From positions 124,001 through 188,000 of the forward strand of contig OZ037904.1 of the NCBI GenBank assembly GCA_964035575.1: a DNA stretch of 64,000 nucleotides, given 5' to 3'. Of the stretch, positions 23,758-34,803 are shown piece after piece (position 1 is the first letter of the stretch; each line of letters begins with the position of its first letter). This DNA is from Rhynchopus sp. YZ270_cl-10. Its lineage: Eukaryota; Euglenozoa; Diplonemea; Diplonemida; Diplonemidae. The position numbers and the translations under genes were made by a program. The notes under the pieces were generated by a model. That model was given only the letters and a program-made list of their open reading frames with translations. It was not told where the DNA came from and did not search any database.

Positions 23758-24043
23758 CGTGTTGTCTTTGATGGGATGGATGTCGACAAAAAGAAATACT
23801 CCGGTGTCAATAACTATCTTCGCCCACAGGAAAAACGGGAAACGCAACAGGGGGAGAGTTTGTTAGTTGTACGCTTCCACCTTCGGTTGTGCTCAAAATG
23901 TTACCTTGAAAAAGGCGATGTGCTTGTGTTGTTGTTGTGTGTGTGTGTGGGGGAAAGCAGGAAAGCCAGTGTGTAGTATCTGCATAGGAGGAGGTCATCG
24001 TGTTCAGCATTCTTCAGAGGGGAGGCTGGTGTCAATGTAGTTT

Positions 24044-24195
24044 TTGAATGAATTTCGAAGAGAAGACACCCACCCCGATCAAGTTTTCCACAAAGTCTTT
24101 ATGGTGTACGACCTTCGCACCAGGTTAAATATAGTGGAGCTCATCCTCGGGTTGTCTGCACTAAGTATTCAAAAAACAAAATATGGGGGGAAAAA
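24044..24195 (+). other. Possible isolated coding fragment
   Basis: An open stretch reads DTHPDQVFHKVFMVYDL and then NIVELILGLSALSIQ, which looks like folded protein rather than low complexity. It runs into the foldback element starting at 24202. No neighbouring exon or homologue was recognised, so it may be a gene fragment or chance. Confidence 0.2.
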
Positions 24196-24580
24196 TAGGG
24201 GTAGGCTAGTTGACGCCACGGGTCGGTTTAGGAAATTTGTCCATTTTTCTGGAAAATCGTGTCCCATACCCCCCCATACCGCCCTCAAATGCCCCCAAAC
24301 CCTCCAAAACCCTCGCGAACCCTCGCATACCCCACCATACCCAACCATACCCTGCCGTACCCTCCCATACCGCACGTTTGCCTTTTTTTTTGGGATAATC
24401 ATATCCCATACCATGCCATACCCTGCCATGCCCTGCCATACCGTGCCATACCCTGCCATACCCATGCCAAACCCTGCCATACCCATGCCAAACCGTGCCA
24501 TACCATGCCATACCATGCCAAACCCTGCCATACCGTGCCAAACCGTGCCATACCGTGCCATACCCTGCCATACCCTCCCG

Positions 24581-24664
24581 GTACTGGGTACTGGGTACTG
24601 GGTACTGGGTACTGGGTACTGGGTACTGGGTACTGGGTACTGGGTACTGGGTACTGGGTACTGG
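24581..24664. repeat. TACTGGG heptamer array
   Basis: About 12 copies inside the 24202 element. Confidence 0.9.
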
Positions 24665-24894
24665 CTAATGGCTACCCGTGCCACACTGTGCCACACCCTG
24701 CCATACCGTGCCATACCCGTGCCAAACCGTGCCACACCCTGCCATACCGTGCCATACCCTGCCATACCATGCCAAACCCTGCCATACCCATGCCAAACCG
24801 TGCCATACCATGCCAAACCGTGCCATACCATGCCATACCATGCCAAACCCTGCCATACCGTGCCATACCGTGCCATACCCTGCCATACCCTCCC

Positions 24895-25000
24895 GGTACT
24901 GGGTACTGGGTACTGGGTACTGGGTACTGGGTACTGGGTACTGGGTACTGGGTACTGGGTACTGGGTACTGGGTACTGGGTACTGGGTACTGGGTACTGG
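24895..25000. repeat. TACTGGG heptamer array
   Basis: About 15 copies; part of a larger duplicated unit with the array at 24581. Confidence 0.9.
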
Positions 25001-25221
25001 CTAATGGCTACCCGTGCCACACTGTGCCACACCCTGCCATACCGTGCCATACCCGTGCCAAACCGTGCCACACCCTGCCATACCGTGCCATACCCTGCCA
25101 TACCATGCCAAACCCTGCCATACCCTGCCCTACCCTTACTAACCCTCTCAAACCCCCCCAAATCTGCCCAAATCCTCTCAAACCCTCCCAAACCCAAATG
25201 TCCGTGACGTCAACTAGCCTA

Positions 25222-25402
25222 AGGGGGGTTTTTTGGGGGGTCTTTTAATTCAACCAAAATGGACTCAATAAAATTTAAAGAACATTGAATGAAACTTGAA
25301 GCAGGTTCCTTTGAGGGAAACACATTGAAATAAAAAAAAAAATCGTGGTTCTAAGTTGCCAATCAAACCAATCGAGCATTGAGAAAGTGAAGCTGATATA
25401 GT

Positions 25403-25438
<36 letters not shown>

Positions 25439-26917
25439 GCCTCAGCAAACGCAAAGGCGCTCTGATAATCGAAGGGTTGCGAGAACAGCGTCAGAACAAA
25501 ATAGAAACTTAACACTCATCACACGATAAAACCCATGGGAGAGGTGGTGAAACGCACACACCTCGCCCTGTTTGGTGAGGAGTGGCTCTGCAGCGCGGTT
25601 CGTCCCTAGAACCGCGAGTGTGTTCAAAATGCTTTGTTTCTATTTCCTCCTTCATTTCATGAGGTGACACAACAAAAAAAAGCAGTGTGTGGCAGTGCTA
25701 CTCTCTCGCAGTTATGGGAGGGGGACACCCGACAGTGCCAAGCCTGAGGCGAAACGGCAATGTAAGCCGAAAAAAAAGAAAGCTTGGTAAGATGCATGTG
25801 CCTCTCGTGCACACCTAAAAAGGGGGCAAAATAAACAAAAAAAAAAAAATAGCAGCAACACGACCACGGCAGCCGAGGGAGAGGAGTCGAGGGAGGAGCT
25901 GCAGAGGCAGAACCTCGACCTTCTCGACAGCTGGGTGGAACTGAGGCACGCTGGGCTGACTGGTTAGGGGGAAAAAATGGGGCAAAACAATGAACGGGCG
26001 TATTACTGTGAACCTGGGTTAGGATGTCAGAACGTATTTTCATCATCTGCAATCAATAAATTGATAGTATATGGTCAGAAAGAAACGCTTGTGGCAGACT
26101 AGTAGACGAATGCGCCATAGGGGGCAGAACAGCACTCAATGGAATGGAGCAAAAAATAAAGAAAATCTGAAACGAATTTGAACGACCTAACGAAAGGCAA
26201 ATGGTAGCCTATTTTGAAACAGACGTCCACTACATTCACATACTCTCTCAGGTTTAGGAGCAAGAGCATTGAGGGGGATAAAATAAAACTCTTCCTTTTT
26301 TAGATAGATATTCAGTCAAAAGAAACGAAAACAAGGAAAAAAAGAGAGAAAGTTTTTTCGTTGATCGCTCGAATTAGTGTCCCTGAGTGAATGAGTCTGG
26401 GGAGATAATTCGGCAAAGCACTATCTAAAAACAGAGCTTTATTTGTATATGACGATTCTCGTATATTCAAAAATTTTCCTCACGGGGTTTCTGTTTTGCA
26501 ATCCTTTTATATTTTATGTTTTTTGAAACGTTTTACAACACCATTTCCACCTCAAATCTACTTCACATATTGTATGCTCGACACCTTTTATACGCAGCAA
26601 TATTTTTTTCTTTCAACAGAAACGTAGGTCAGATAATCCCAAAAAAAAACAACAACAAGAGAAACGTTGGAAAAGATGTATCTAAAAGCTTTCCATAAGC
26701 ACCTCAAAAAAAAAAAAGAGGGGGTTAAGATATGAGCAGTTAAACACAACACACAAAACAGAGGGGAGACAGTTCAGGTAGCGTTCCTCTCGACCAATAG
26801 TTACATTTACAGTAATATTTTCACACCTATGAATTCAACAAAATTGATAGCACAGGTATAGAGATCAACAAAGAATGTACCACACAAAAAAAAATCCCCC
26901 CCCCCCCCCCCCCCTTT
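25222..26917. other. Gene-free stretch with poly(A) and poly(C) tracts
   Basis: A long A run at 25405-25437 and a C run of about 18 bases near 26897-26914 (just past the stop of the next gene) stand out. A hairpin module is at 25789-25816. ORFs are short and unrecognised. Confidence 0.5.
25789..25816. repeat. Hairpin module (GTGC/GCAC)
   Basis: AGATGCATGTGC, CTCTC, then GTGCACACCT, followed by A5. The inner GTGC/GCAC stem encloses a CTCTCGT loop. Confidence 0.5.
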
Positions 26918-27868
26918 TTAACGAGAGTTTATAAGACCATCCCCGTTAATCTCCTCATAACGGACCGGAGGGGGTCTTTTACAATAAAATACAAGACCCC
27001 CAGCACCTGCCACTGCCGCCACTGCTCCCACGATGATAGCAATAAGCGCACCTCGCGACAGCCCATCACTGCCACCACCACCCCTTTTGGGAGCTTCCGT
27101 CTCCGGCACTTCAGTGACATTCGCACCAGGCGACTCTGTGGGAGGAGCCTCCGTGGGCGGAGCCTCTGTATCGGGCGACACTGTCACGCTCTCATTCCCC
27201 AGCGTATAATACCTTGCAGACAGACGTACCTCAAGCACGTCGCATCTGTTGTCCTCCAACAACACCACCCCCTCCACCCCTTCTGTCACAGCCTCTATGG
27301 CAAACCCCGAGTTCTCCGTTAAATTGAATTTCTGGGTCTCACCTCCATCAAACGATATCAAGCCGTCAACGGCATCGCAATCTCCTACTGCGCTTAGCGA
27401 GACGAAATTCACGTAGGAGGTTTCGTTAAAGGAGATCGTCAGAGAGAAGGAATCACTCATTACCAAATGGGGAGGACCAGATGCGGTTAAGGCGCCACTT
27501 TCGATAGAATAAAACAGAATTTCTGCGTAAACTTCGGCCGAACATTCGGAGGCAGAAATAGAAATTTCCGTCGATCCCATAGAGCTGATATTATGCCCCA
27601 CAGAGACTCTATGGCGTGACTTTGTGGTCGTCATATTGAATTCCGTGCTCACTAAGAGGGCATCGCTTGCGGAAATATTCGCCATGAGAACGTCACTGCA
27701 GCGGCTCACAGCAGAGAAGAGCACCTCAGCGAGCACCGTGCTCCCAGGAAGTGCTGGGGTAACATGCCATGTGTGCACTGCATCAGGTTGAAGTTCAATC
27801 CCAGGAGTGACAACCACCTCACAGGAGGCTAATGGAAGGCATAATACGAAAAAGAGTGTATAACGCAT
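26918..27868 (-). CDS. Type I membrane (cell-surface) protein, unknown family
   Basis: A single exon of 316 residues. Residues 1-16 (MRYTLFFVLCLPLASC) look like a signal peptide. The ectodomain has several N-glycosylation sequons (for example NMT, NIS, NET, NES) and scattered Cys. A short Thr/Pro/Glu stalk with TEAPPTE repeats and a glycine hinge leads into one membrane helix (ALIAIIVGAVAAVAGAGGLV). A basic stop-transfer (CKR) and a tail of about 20 residues follow. The layout is that of a surface or endomembrane receptor-like protein. No domain was recognised. The start is well placed for the signal peptide. Confidence 0.75.
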   Translation of the reverse strand: MRYTLFFVLCLPLASCEVVVTPGIELQPDAVHTWHVTPALPGSTVLAEVLFSAVSRCSDVLMANISASDALLVSTEFNMTTTKSRHRVSVGHNISSMGSTEISISASECSAEVYAEILFYSIESGALTASGPPHLVMSDSFSLTISFNETSYVNFVSLSAVGDCDAVDGLISFDGGETQKFNLTENSGFAIEAVTEGVEGVVLLEDNRCDVLEVRLSARYYTLGNESVTVSPDTEAPPTEAPPTESPGANVTEVPETEAPKRGGGGSDGLSRGALIAIIVGAVAAVAGAGGLVFYCKRPPPVRYEEINGDGLINSR

Positions 27869-28133
27869 TTTTTATCTGCTTTTTGGTGTTGAAAAGGAGC
27901 GGGAGGGGGGGGGAGGGGGAGGAGGGGGAGGAGGGGATTAAAAGTTGTTCTGTTCTTTTTTGCTCTATTTTAGGTTGGTCCCATCATGAGCCATCTGACT
28001 GTGGGTAGCAACCGCCAAAACACTGTTCCAAACTCGGGTCAAAAAAATCAGGTGGATTTAAAAAATAGTAATAAATCCTTGTCATAATATCCCCCAAAAA
28101 AAAAACCAGACGATGCAAGGGAAACAACTACTC

Positions 28134-28683
28134 TCAAAGATCGCTGTCCGCTGTTAGTGGTGCGGCAGTGTCGGTGATCTGAGTGAAGTCTTCTACTCCC
28201 CAGATCAGGACACATCCGCAAACGTAGTACAACATAAGCATCACCAGCTGGAACAGTGCAAGCGAGATGCCCAATGCCTGCGGGCCCTTGAGTCTGTGGA
28301 ACACAAGCACAAACCCGATCATCAATGCAGAGACCCTTCCCTGTGAGTAATTAAAGTAAAAAAGCAGAAGGATTTTTTTGTTGTGTCGACACTCACTTCG
28401 CTCCAAAAACGGAACAAAGTTCTGTACTCAAAGTTGGCCAAAGCCTTTGTACTGCAGAAGGTATAGACTTTTTTTTTTTTGGATTCCATACCGCCTGTGC
28501 TTGTTCCTCGTCGTCCAAGCCACCCAGTCCCATCATGTACCCTGAAGCAATACGCACGACAAGCATGTACATGGCAGCGAAGGCGCTCTCCCGTGCAATA
28601 GACCCCATAGAGAACGTGCCTGGTGCTGCTGTGCCTTCTGCTGTCCTCTGTGGCCCCTGTGTGGGCAGTGCGGCTCGCGACAT
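28134..28683 (-). CDS. Small multi-span membrane protein (2 exons)
   Basis: Exon 1 is 28492-28683 (from MSRAALPTQG) and exon 2 is 28134-28340. The donor GTATGG and acceptor TCACAG join in phase 0, giving 132 residues. Three hydrophobic stretches are visible: AFAAMYMLVVRIASGYMMGL, then VSALMIGFVLVF, then a long ALGISLALFQLVMLMLYYVC segment. The acidic end faces the opposite side or lumen. I do not recognise the family; the DAD1-type oligosaccharyltransferase subunit was considered and does not match. The ATG follows CAACACAAACAA, a reasonable context. Confidence 0.6.
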
Positions 28684-29902
28684 TTGTTTGTGTTGTGTTG
28701 GTGGCCTCACCCCTTCCTCTGGCAGGTGAAGATGTGTGTGAAGGGAACGCCGACAAAAAAAAAATATGTGATTTGAACATAGACTGCCGACCCGTCAGTT
28801 TCAGGTGATCCTACAACAGAGGGCCGGGAGGACCGGGACGAGACGCGACAAAAAAATCAACGGGAGTAAAAAGTGTTAGAAAAAAAGCACCCTACCCACA
28901 GATAGAACATGCCAACATAATACGAACACACTACCAGGTGCCGCTAGAAAAAAAAACAAGGAGGCGAGAGAACCCACATGCATCGCAAATCTGCCTCTAT
29001 GAGACAAGAGGGAGAGGGAGTCCATCCGCACGGGCGGTGGAGAAGTACGCCTTGATAAAGATGAAGGCTGAGAGGCACTGTCTGAGCGCCGACAGGACAT
29101 GTCAGGGGCCATGCGTGTGCCAAATACCTGAAGACATGGACGGTGAGCTAAATAAATAAGAAGGTGGCGGCCATGAGGGAAGCGGAGGTGAAGACTTCTT
29201 TGCCATTCCTTTCCACGTGGAAGGCCGCTGGGTAGGGAGGGACGTCGCCAAACCTGGATTTGCGAAAACCTCTTGAAAACTTCCCGAACTTCCCGAAAAC
29301 TTTTCTCTTTTGTCCTGAACCAGGGGGCTAACCAGGACCTCATGGGTGTCTTCGAGTCAATTGGTCGAAATACAAAATTCCTCTCGTGAACAGTGTACCT
29401 TGTATATGTACCGGGTGGACTGCAACCCATGTCCCACCCGTTTCGGGGTTGGCATCGAACGAGAATCAGCCTTTCCAAGATATGGTAAAGGAGGGCAAAT
29501 GGCATTTTTTTTTTCTCTTGTTTTTGTCGCTCCACAAATTGGTCGGAAGGTTAGATTAGATGGAGAAAAGAAAACACTACGGCGAGGGGTGCAAGCAGAC
29601 CCTTTCACATAGTACGACAAAGAAAGAAATTTATATGCAGCTCGCAATGAAAACTCACCTCAAAAAAAAAATATGAGATAATGTCGCCCTCTCAGATTGC
29701 ACAAAAAAAGGTAGAGTTGAAATACAACAGCTCTCTCGGTGAATAGCGTACCTTTGGTACAATGACCGGCTGTACCGGGGTGGACAAAAAAATGTCATCG
29801 GTTTTGAAGGGGCCGAAAGACCCTCACAAATTCCTCCAACAATATTACCCAATGAAGAAAAACGCTTCAGAATTGAATCATCGGGGAGGCACCTCGCTCC
29901 TC
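28684..29902. other. Intergenic region
   Basis: Two GTGAACAGTGTACC-type modules are present (about 29368-29460 and 29711-29785). The coding-like text on either strand at 28970-29160 has no recognisable homology, so no gene is called. Confidence 0.45.
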
Positions 29903-30751
29903 TCACCCCGCCACTTCCACCCCTCGTGTATACGCAATACGCAGCACTTCAACCCCCGCATTCTGTTTGCGCAGATACGCCTCTAGCCTCCCCATCATCA
30001 CATCATTGCGCCCTGGAGTCGCCATGGTGGGGAGACACATTTGCACTTCCTCTCCCTCTCCCTTTCCCCCTCTCTCTCCTCCTCCTCCTCCTCCTCTTAT
30101 CTGTACTATGTGAAAAAGCAGAAGCGATTTGTTCACAGACTGCGCAAGGCGTGTCCACCCGCAGACTGCGGTAACAGAAGGAACGGTTTTGCAGACTATG
30201 AGGAGATGGGTTGCATGGTGGGTGGCAGGGTTCGCTTCGTAGAGAAGAAAATCTGCGCCGAATTTTGCGGCATCTGCGATGTGGTAACCTGATGCAAGAC
30301 AATATGCTGCCGCTACAGCACGGTCTGATAACACCTCCTCCTCCTCCCCATCTTCAAATTTTAAAGGTAAAACCCCAGACCGAAAAGAACCACCAAAACC
30401 TCCCTCCTTCCGCCCCGCAACCAACCGCACCCCCTTTATCACCTCACGGCAGTACCTCTGCGGGTCTATTCTCCGCCTTTTATGTCTACTCTCTTTACTT
30501 CCTCCAACGACTCCCAAAACTGCGAGATGCACAACACTCTGTTCATCCCATACAGTGGCACCTTCTGATGTCCATGATATGAGTATGTTGGGTGAGGTTG
30601 AAGGGTGATGAGGAGGGGGAGAGAGAGACGGTTCGTCATCAGAGTCGCAGAAGATGTCTTCGGTGCGTTTGCGTTTGCGGGAGGAGGAGGCTGAAGAGAA
30701 AGAGGAAAAGATGCCGGATAGAGCTGAGAGGGCTGAGAGGGCGGAACCCAT
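29903..30751 (-). CDS. SEN34: tRNA-splicing endonuclease subunit, Sen34-like
   Basis: A single exon of 282 residues. The C-terminal half carries the tRNA-intron endonuclease catalytic fold: SGYHIADAAKFGADFLLYEANP, then HHATHLL, then RLAQSVNKSLLL. The catalytic triad is predicted as Tyr171, His179 and Lys208. The eight-residue Tyr-to-His spacing equals that I recall for human TSEN34. Sen34 cuts the 3' splice site of intron-bearing pre-tRNAs within the Sen2/Sen34/Sen15/Sen54 complex. The N-terminal 50 residues are Ser-rich with RKRKR (25-29), a likely nuclear signal. A Gly/Glu-rich insert (219-233) is unusual and probably a surface loop. Sen2 is the alternative, but the RLAQSVNKSLLL block fits Sen34 better. 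Confidence 0.85.
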   Translation of the reverse strand: MGSALSALSALSGIFSSFSSASSSRKRKRTEDIFCDSDDEPSLSPPPHHPSTSPNILISWTSEGATVWDEQSVVHLAVLGVVGGSKESRHKRRRIDPQRYCREVIKGVRLVAGRKEGGFGGSFRSGVLPLKFEDGEEEEVLSDRAVAAAYCLASGYHIADAAKFGADFLLYEANPATHHATHLLIVCKTVPSVTAVCGWTRLAQSVNKSLLLFHIVQIRGGGGGGERGGKGEGEEVQMCLPTMATPGRNDVMMGRLEAYLRKQNAGVEVLRIAYTRGVEVAG

Positions 30752-33700
30752 GGGATGTAGAGTTATGTCGGTGTTTTAAGAAATGCAAAGGGGTGTGTGT
30801 TACATTTTTTTTCCCTGTAGGTTTTTGGAGGTAAATGTGGTTTGTTGTGTGTGTTTTGTGTTGACAAAAACAAAATTGTTTTAAAGCTCCTCTTGGCGGA
30901 TTGCTACTTGAAGATTTGAATAGAAAGTGAAGTTGATATAATTGGCTGTTTTGCAAAACGCCTCTGGGACGCAGGCACTGACTTAGAAGACGGATAGAAG
31001 ATGATTAAGAGATAATATTTTTTAGTCGAAAGAGACGGAGTTTTATCATTAGGAGCACAAATGAGAGAAATTAGATAGGAAAAAAAAATGGGAGAAGTGG
31101 AGGAAATCTGGTTCCGTTTTATTTTGTGATTTGTACTTTTTTTTTTTTTGCTTTTTTGTTTGCTTTTTGTTTGTTTTTTTTTTTTGTTTGTTACTTTTCC
31201 CCCCCACCTCTCTTTTGCCTTCTTTAAAAGCCTGAAGATGCTTTTTTTCGCATTGTCTTTCTTTTGTTGCGTCAACACTCACCTCCCTTAGGATCTGCAC
31301 TCATTGTCACCCGAAGGCTCCTGTACTGTAAAGGTTAGACACATTTTTTTTCTTCTTTTTTTCTTTTTTTGCCATTCTTTTGTTTCTTCTTGAAAATTTG
31401 TTACTAATGTTAGTGTTCTCACGACGCCGATGTGTTTGAAAGCAAACCTGGGGGTAGTTCCTGAGAGCCGAAACATATCCCATCAATGCCTCCGTGTGTG
31501 TGTACAAATATCCACTTTATTCTTCTTTGTCAATTTTTTGTGTTAGTGCGTTAAAAAAGATATCCTCCAAGTGGAGAAAAGAAGAAAAAGAAGAAAAAGA
31601 GAGTCTCAAAAAAGACAGCCAATATGTGACTTATCCTGGAGGGGCAAAAAATTGAAAAAAAACTTGGTTTATACCGTACCGATCTTCTTTAGAGCCAAAG
31701 CGTCTTTTACCGAAGTTTTCAAAAAAATAAAAATTCTCCACTTCAAGAAAATCATAAATTACCTGTTTTGTTCTTGCGAATCCCGTATGAGCCATTTGTA
31801 CGTCTGTTCTGTGTTTACATACGGCTCCAAATTTAAAAAAAAAAGTTGAATAGATGGATACCCGATCGAAGAAGGTTTGACAGTGCGATGGCACCGCAAA
31901 AACAAAAAAAAATAACAAACACACACACACAATGACATAAAACCCCTCTCCTGCAAAAAGGAAGAACCAAATTGCAGATATCGGAACAGAGAATAAATGA
32001 TTTGCCAATCGATCCACAACACTAATCTCATGTCATGACAAAACGCCATCGTGTAGATATACGGACCGCCACATGGCCACAGAACACATATTTTCAATTA
32101 AAAAAAGAATGGGCACAGAGGGGGTGGGAGAAATATGGGGAAGAGTCCACACCATAGGATGGGGAGGATGTGGTAGGCAGATGGCATTTACAGAGAAAAT
32201 AGGCACATCTCACCCCCCACAAAAAAATAAAACAAAAAAAGGTAAGATGAACCCGAGCTTCTCTTTTCTCGTGCGTTTTTTTTTAGTCAACCTTGGCAAG
32301 GGGAAAATGAATGTGCCCTGAAAGGGCACACACTACATTTATTTTGATAAATTGTTTGGAGTAGTGTAGTGGCCTCGGGTTGTGTTGCCACAGTTTTGTG
32401 CAATCTCCACCGTCACTCACGAAAAAAAGGCCTCTGATCTCAGGCCTTTTTTTGGTATACGCTAGGGAGGTGGGAGGGCGTATTGAAGATAGTATTTGCT
32501 AGCCCCAATATGCGGTCCCCTGACCTGTCCACAGTGTACGACATCTATCAAACCTCAATACATCCATGCACAGGAGCGCAGGATGAACCGAGAGCTGACT
32601 TAAGGTGCCCGAGTGGTCGCTCATCAGATCCCACAAAGGGTGTAGGTTCATCTAGACAGCAGGACGGTCTCCCACAGAAAAAAAATCATGACAAAGGGGT
32701 TCTGACAATCCCTCTAACAGTAACAAAGCGGGTTTTCGACCGTTTTCCTCAGAAAAAAATGCAAACATTGGTGCTCCGGAAGGGGTCGATATTGACAGGT
32801 CACTGACAGGTCACTGACACAGGGACTTTATACACACCCCCCCTGATATTGACAGGTCGTGACAGGTCGTTGACCGACTTCCGAAAGCACCAACTCTCTT
32901 TTTTGAAAAGGCCAGAGGTGATTTTACAAACTAGTAAAAAGAATCCAACCATGATACAACTGGGTATGAGATGAGCGGGGATGGGATTTTTTTTTCTTCT
33001 TTTTTTTCCTTCTTCAAAGTAGAGAAATTGTGATTGAATAAATATGCTTCTCTGCGTTCATTGTGTGCCCTCCTATTTGTGTGCATATAACACGTATGGG
33101 TATGGGACAATGTTTCGCTCTCAGGAACTATCCGCGTTGTTGCTTTTCAAACACATCTTTGGGCAAATGTTCCAAGAAAAGTACCCACAACTGCTTTTTT
33201 TTCAACACATTTTCAAAAAAAAAAAGGTTCGCAAAAAGATAAAAACCCTAACTGACTTTTATGCACCCAAGCAAGTATCGTCACCATAAGGTGACGTTTT
33301 GCCTTTTGTGCTCACATCTAAAAAAAAAAGTTTTGACTTGAAATACAACAGCCCCTCTCGTGAACCTTGGTACATGACCAGGGTGTACCTGGGGTGGATT
33401 TTCCCCCCAGCCCTGCAGGTCCTACATCCATTTCGAGGTATGCGACAACGGAAAAAAAGAAAGCTTTGGGAGATGCATCGTGCCTCTCGTGCACGCGCAT
33501 CTAAAAAAAAGTGAAGTTGATAGTGCAAACGCCTCTGGGACGCAGGCACTGAAGAAAAAAATAACATGGGGGACAAAAAGTTGATAGTGTAAAACACCAC
33601 TGCGGGTGAAATACATGGGGGGGGAGAACAGTGAAAAGATGGTGTATGGTCTCATAGCACGTCATACACACCCATACATGTTGGGAAAGGGAGGAGGGGG

Positions 33701-34803
33701 GAGAGAGAGAGAGAGGGAGGGAGAAGAGAGTTCGGGGACATCGAACTGGAGTCCCCAAAACAAAACAAAAAAAAGGAAAAAAAAAAAAAAGAGCTGTGCC
33801 TATTTTTTTTCAAGCCAGCCTTGACTTTTCAGTAGCGGCAGAGAGCCGTACTATATTTTTTCTTTGAGTGAAATTGTGAACAATTCTTTAGAATTGAAAA
33901 AAGAGAGAAAAAAAAAATCCTTTTTGAAAAAAAAAAGCCTCACAATGCCATGAGGCACCGAAATACTAATGCATATGGCTTTGATACAGAGGTTTTTCTC
34001 ATAACATAATAATGAACAGAGACACGTGGTTTTATACATTTTATACGTGACCAGAACACCGCGGGGGTAAACCCCAAAAACCATAGAGTGCCCTACAATA
34101 CATTTCGAGGTTACCATCTGATATGGTTTGAAGAAAAAAAGGCACACAGTATAATGTACAAAAAATTTTTGCAAAAAAAAAGGGGGCAAAAAGTTTGAGA
34201 TGAACCTAAGCCTAAAGACTCTCTGCGCTTTTCAGTCAGCAAAAAAAGGAAAACAAAAAATATCCGGGTAGGGGGGGTTTTCCTTGTTGGACTACCATTC
34301 CAACACTAAAAGTAAAAAGTTGATATTGGGTAACATAACATACCCCCCTCTCGGCATGGACAGTCACTGTGTAAAAAAAAACAGAAAATATTTTTTTTTG
34401 ATGAACTTTCTTTTTACTTCAATCCTAAGATTGAATAGGGGACCTCACCGGGGGGGCAATACAGAAAAGAAAAAAAATCAATACACACACACAACTCTAA
34501 ATGTACAATAGCAAGAATAAAAAAAACTTCTTTTTTTTTGAAGAAACCAGAGGCCCCCTCCTTTTTCTTCTTCCACCCATCACCTTCAACTTCTTCGCAC
34601 CCCACAAATTTTTGCGACACAAGAAAATTGTGGGGGGTTTTTGCTGCTACAATGACACATTGTAAGGCACCACTATGGATGCAGAACAAACCAAAAAGAA
34701 ACCACACACACTATTTTGATCAAAACCCACACACAAAAAAAAAAAAATTGCCCCCCTCCATAAAACGTCCTTTTTTTAGTCATCCTTCATTTTTTTTTTT
34801 TGC
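30752..34803. other. Long gene-free stretch rich in short modules
   Basis: No gene is supported in 4 kb. Modules with CTCTGGGACGCAGGCACTGA are at 30927-30980 and 33510-33552. GTGAACAGTGTACC-type modules are at 33338-33450 (and a partial one at 34081-34130). A GATAAATTGTTTGGAG module is at 32343-32415. Hairpin modules are at 32243-32300, 33471-33502 and 34196-34240. TGACAGGTC repeats lie at 32796-32865. A degenerate tRNA-like A box/B box pair lies at 32604-32656. Confidence 0.5.
33471..33502. repeat. Hairpin module (AGATGC/GCATCT)
   Basis: Outer AGATGC pairs with GCATCT and inner GTGC pairs with GCAC, closing a CTCTCGT loop. A8 follows. This is the clearest two-stem member of the family. Confidence 0.6.

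Larger units (their letters stand above)
24202..25221. mobile_element. Foldback element with TAGG...CCTA ends
   Basis: TAGGCTAGTTGACGCCACGG at the left (24202-24221) is inverted at the right (25202-25221) with one base changed. The whole interior is satellite: CCATACC(C/G)TGC-type repeats and two TACTGGG heptamer arrays. A unit of about 310 bases holding one array is itself duplicated (24583-24890 and 24893-25120). Oligo-G lies just outside both ends. The long ORFs read through here are repeat artefacts. The termini follow the same TAGG...CCTA rule as the four elements at 55.7-59.5 kb. Confidence 0.6.

Noticed and set aside
24202-25221. CRISPR-like array
   Set aside because: The repeats are contiguous satellites without unique spacers, in eukaryotic DNA.
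24169-25248. ORFs of 329-387 residues rich in CHT, GTGYWVL and WQGMARYG
   Set aside because: They are translations of CCATACC-type and TACTGGG satellites inside a foldback element and run open on both strands.
28134-28683. DAD1/Ost2 identity for the small membrane protein
   Set aside because: Size and helix number are similar but no conserved DAD1 residues could be matched.
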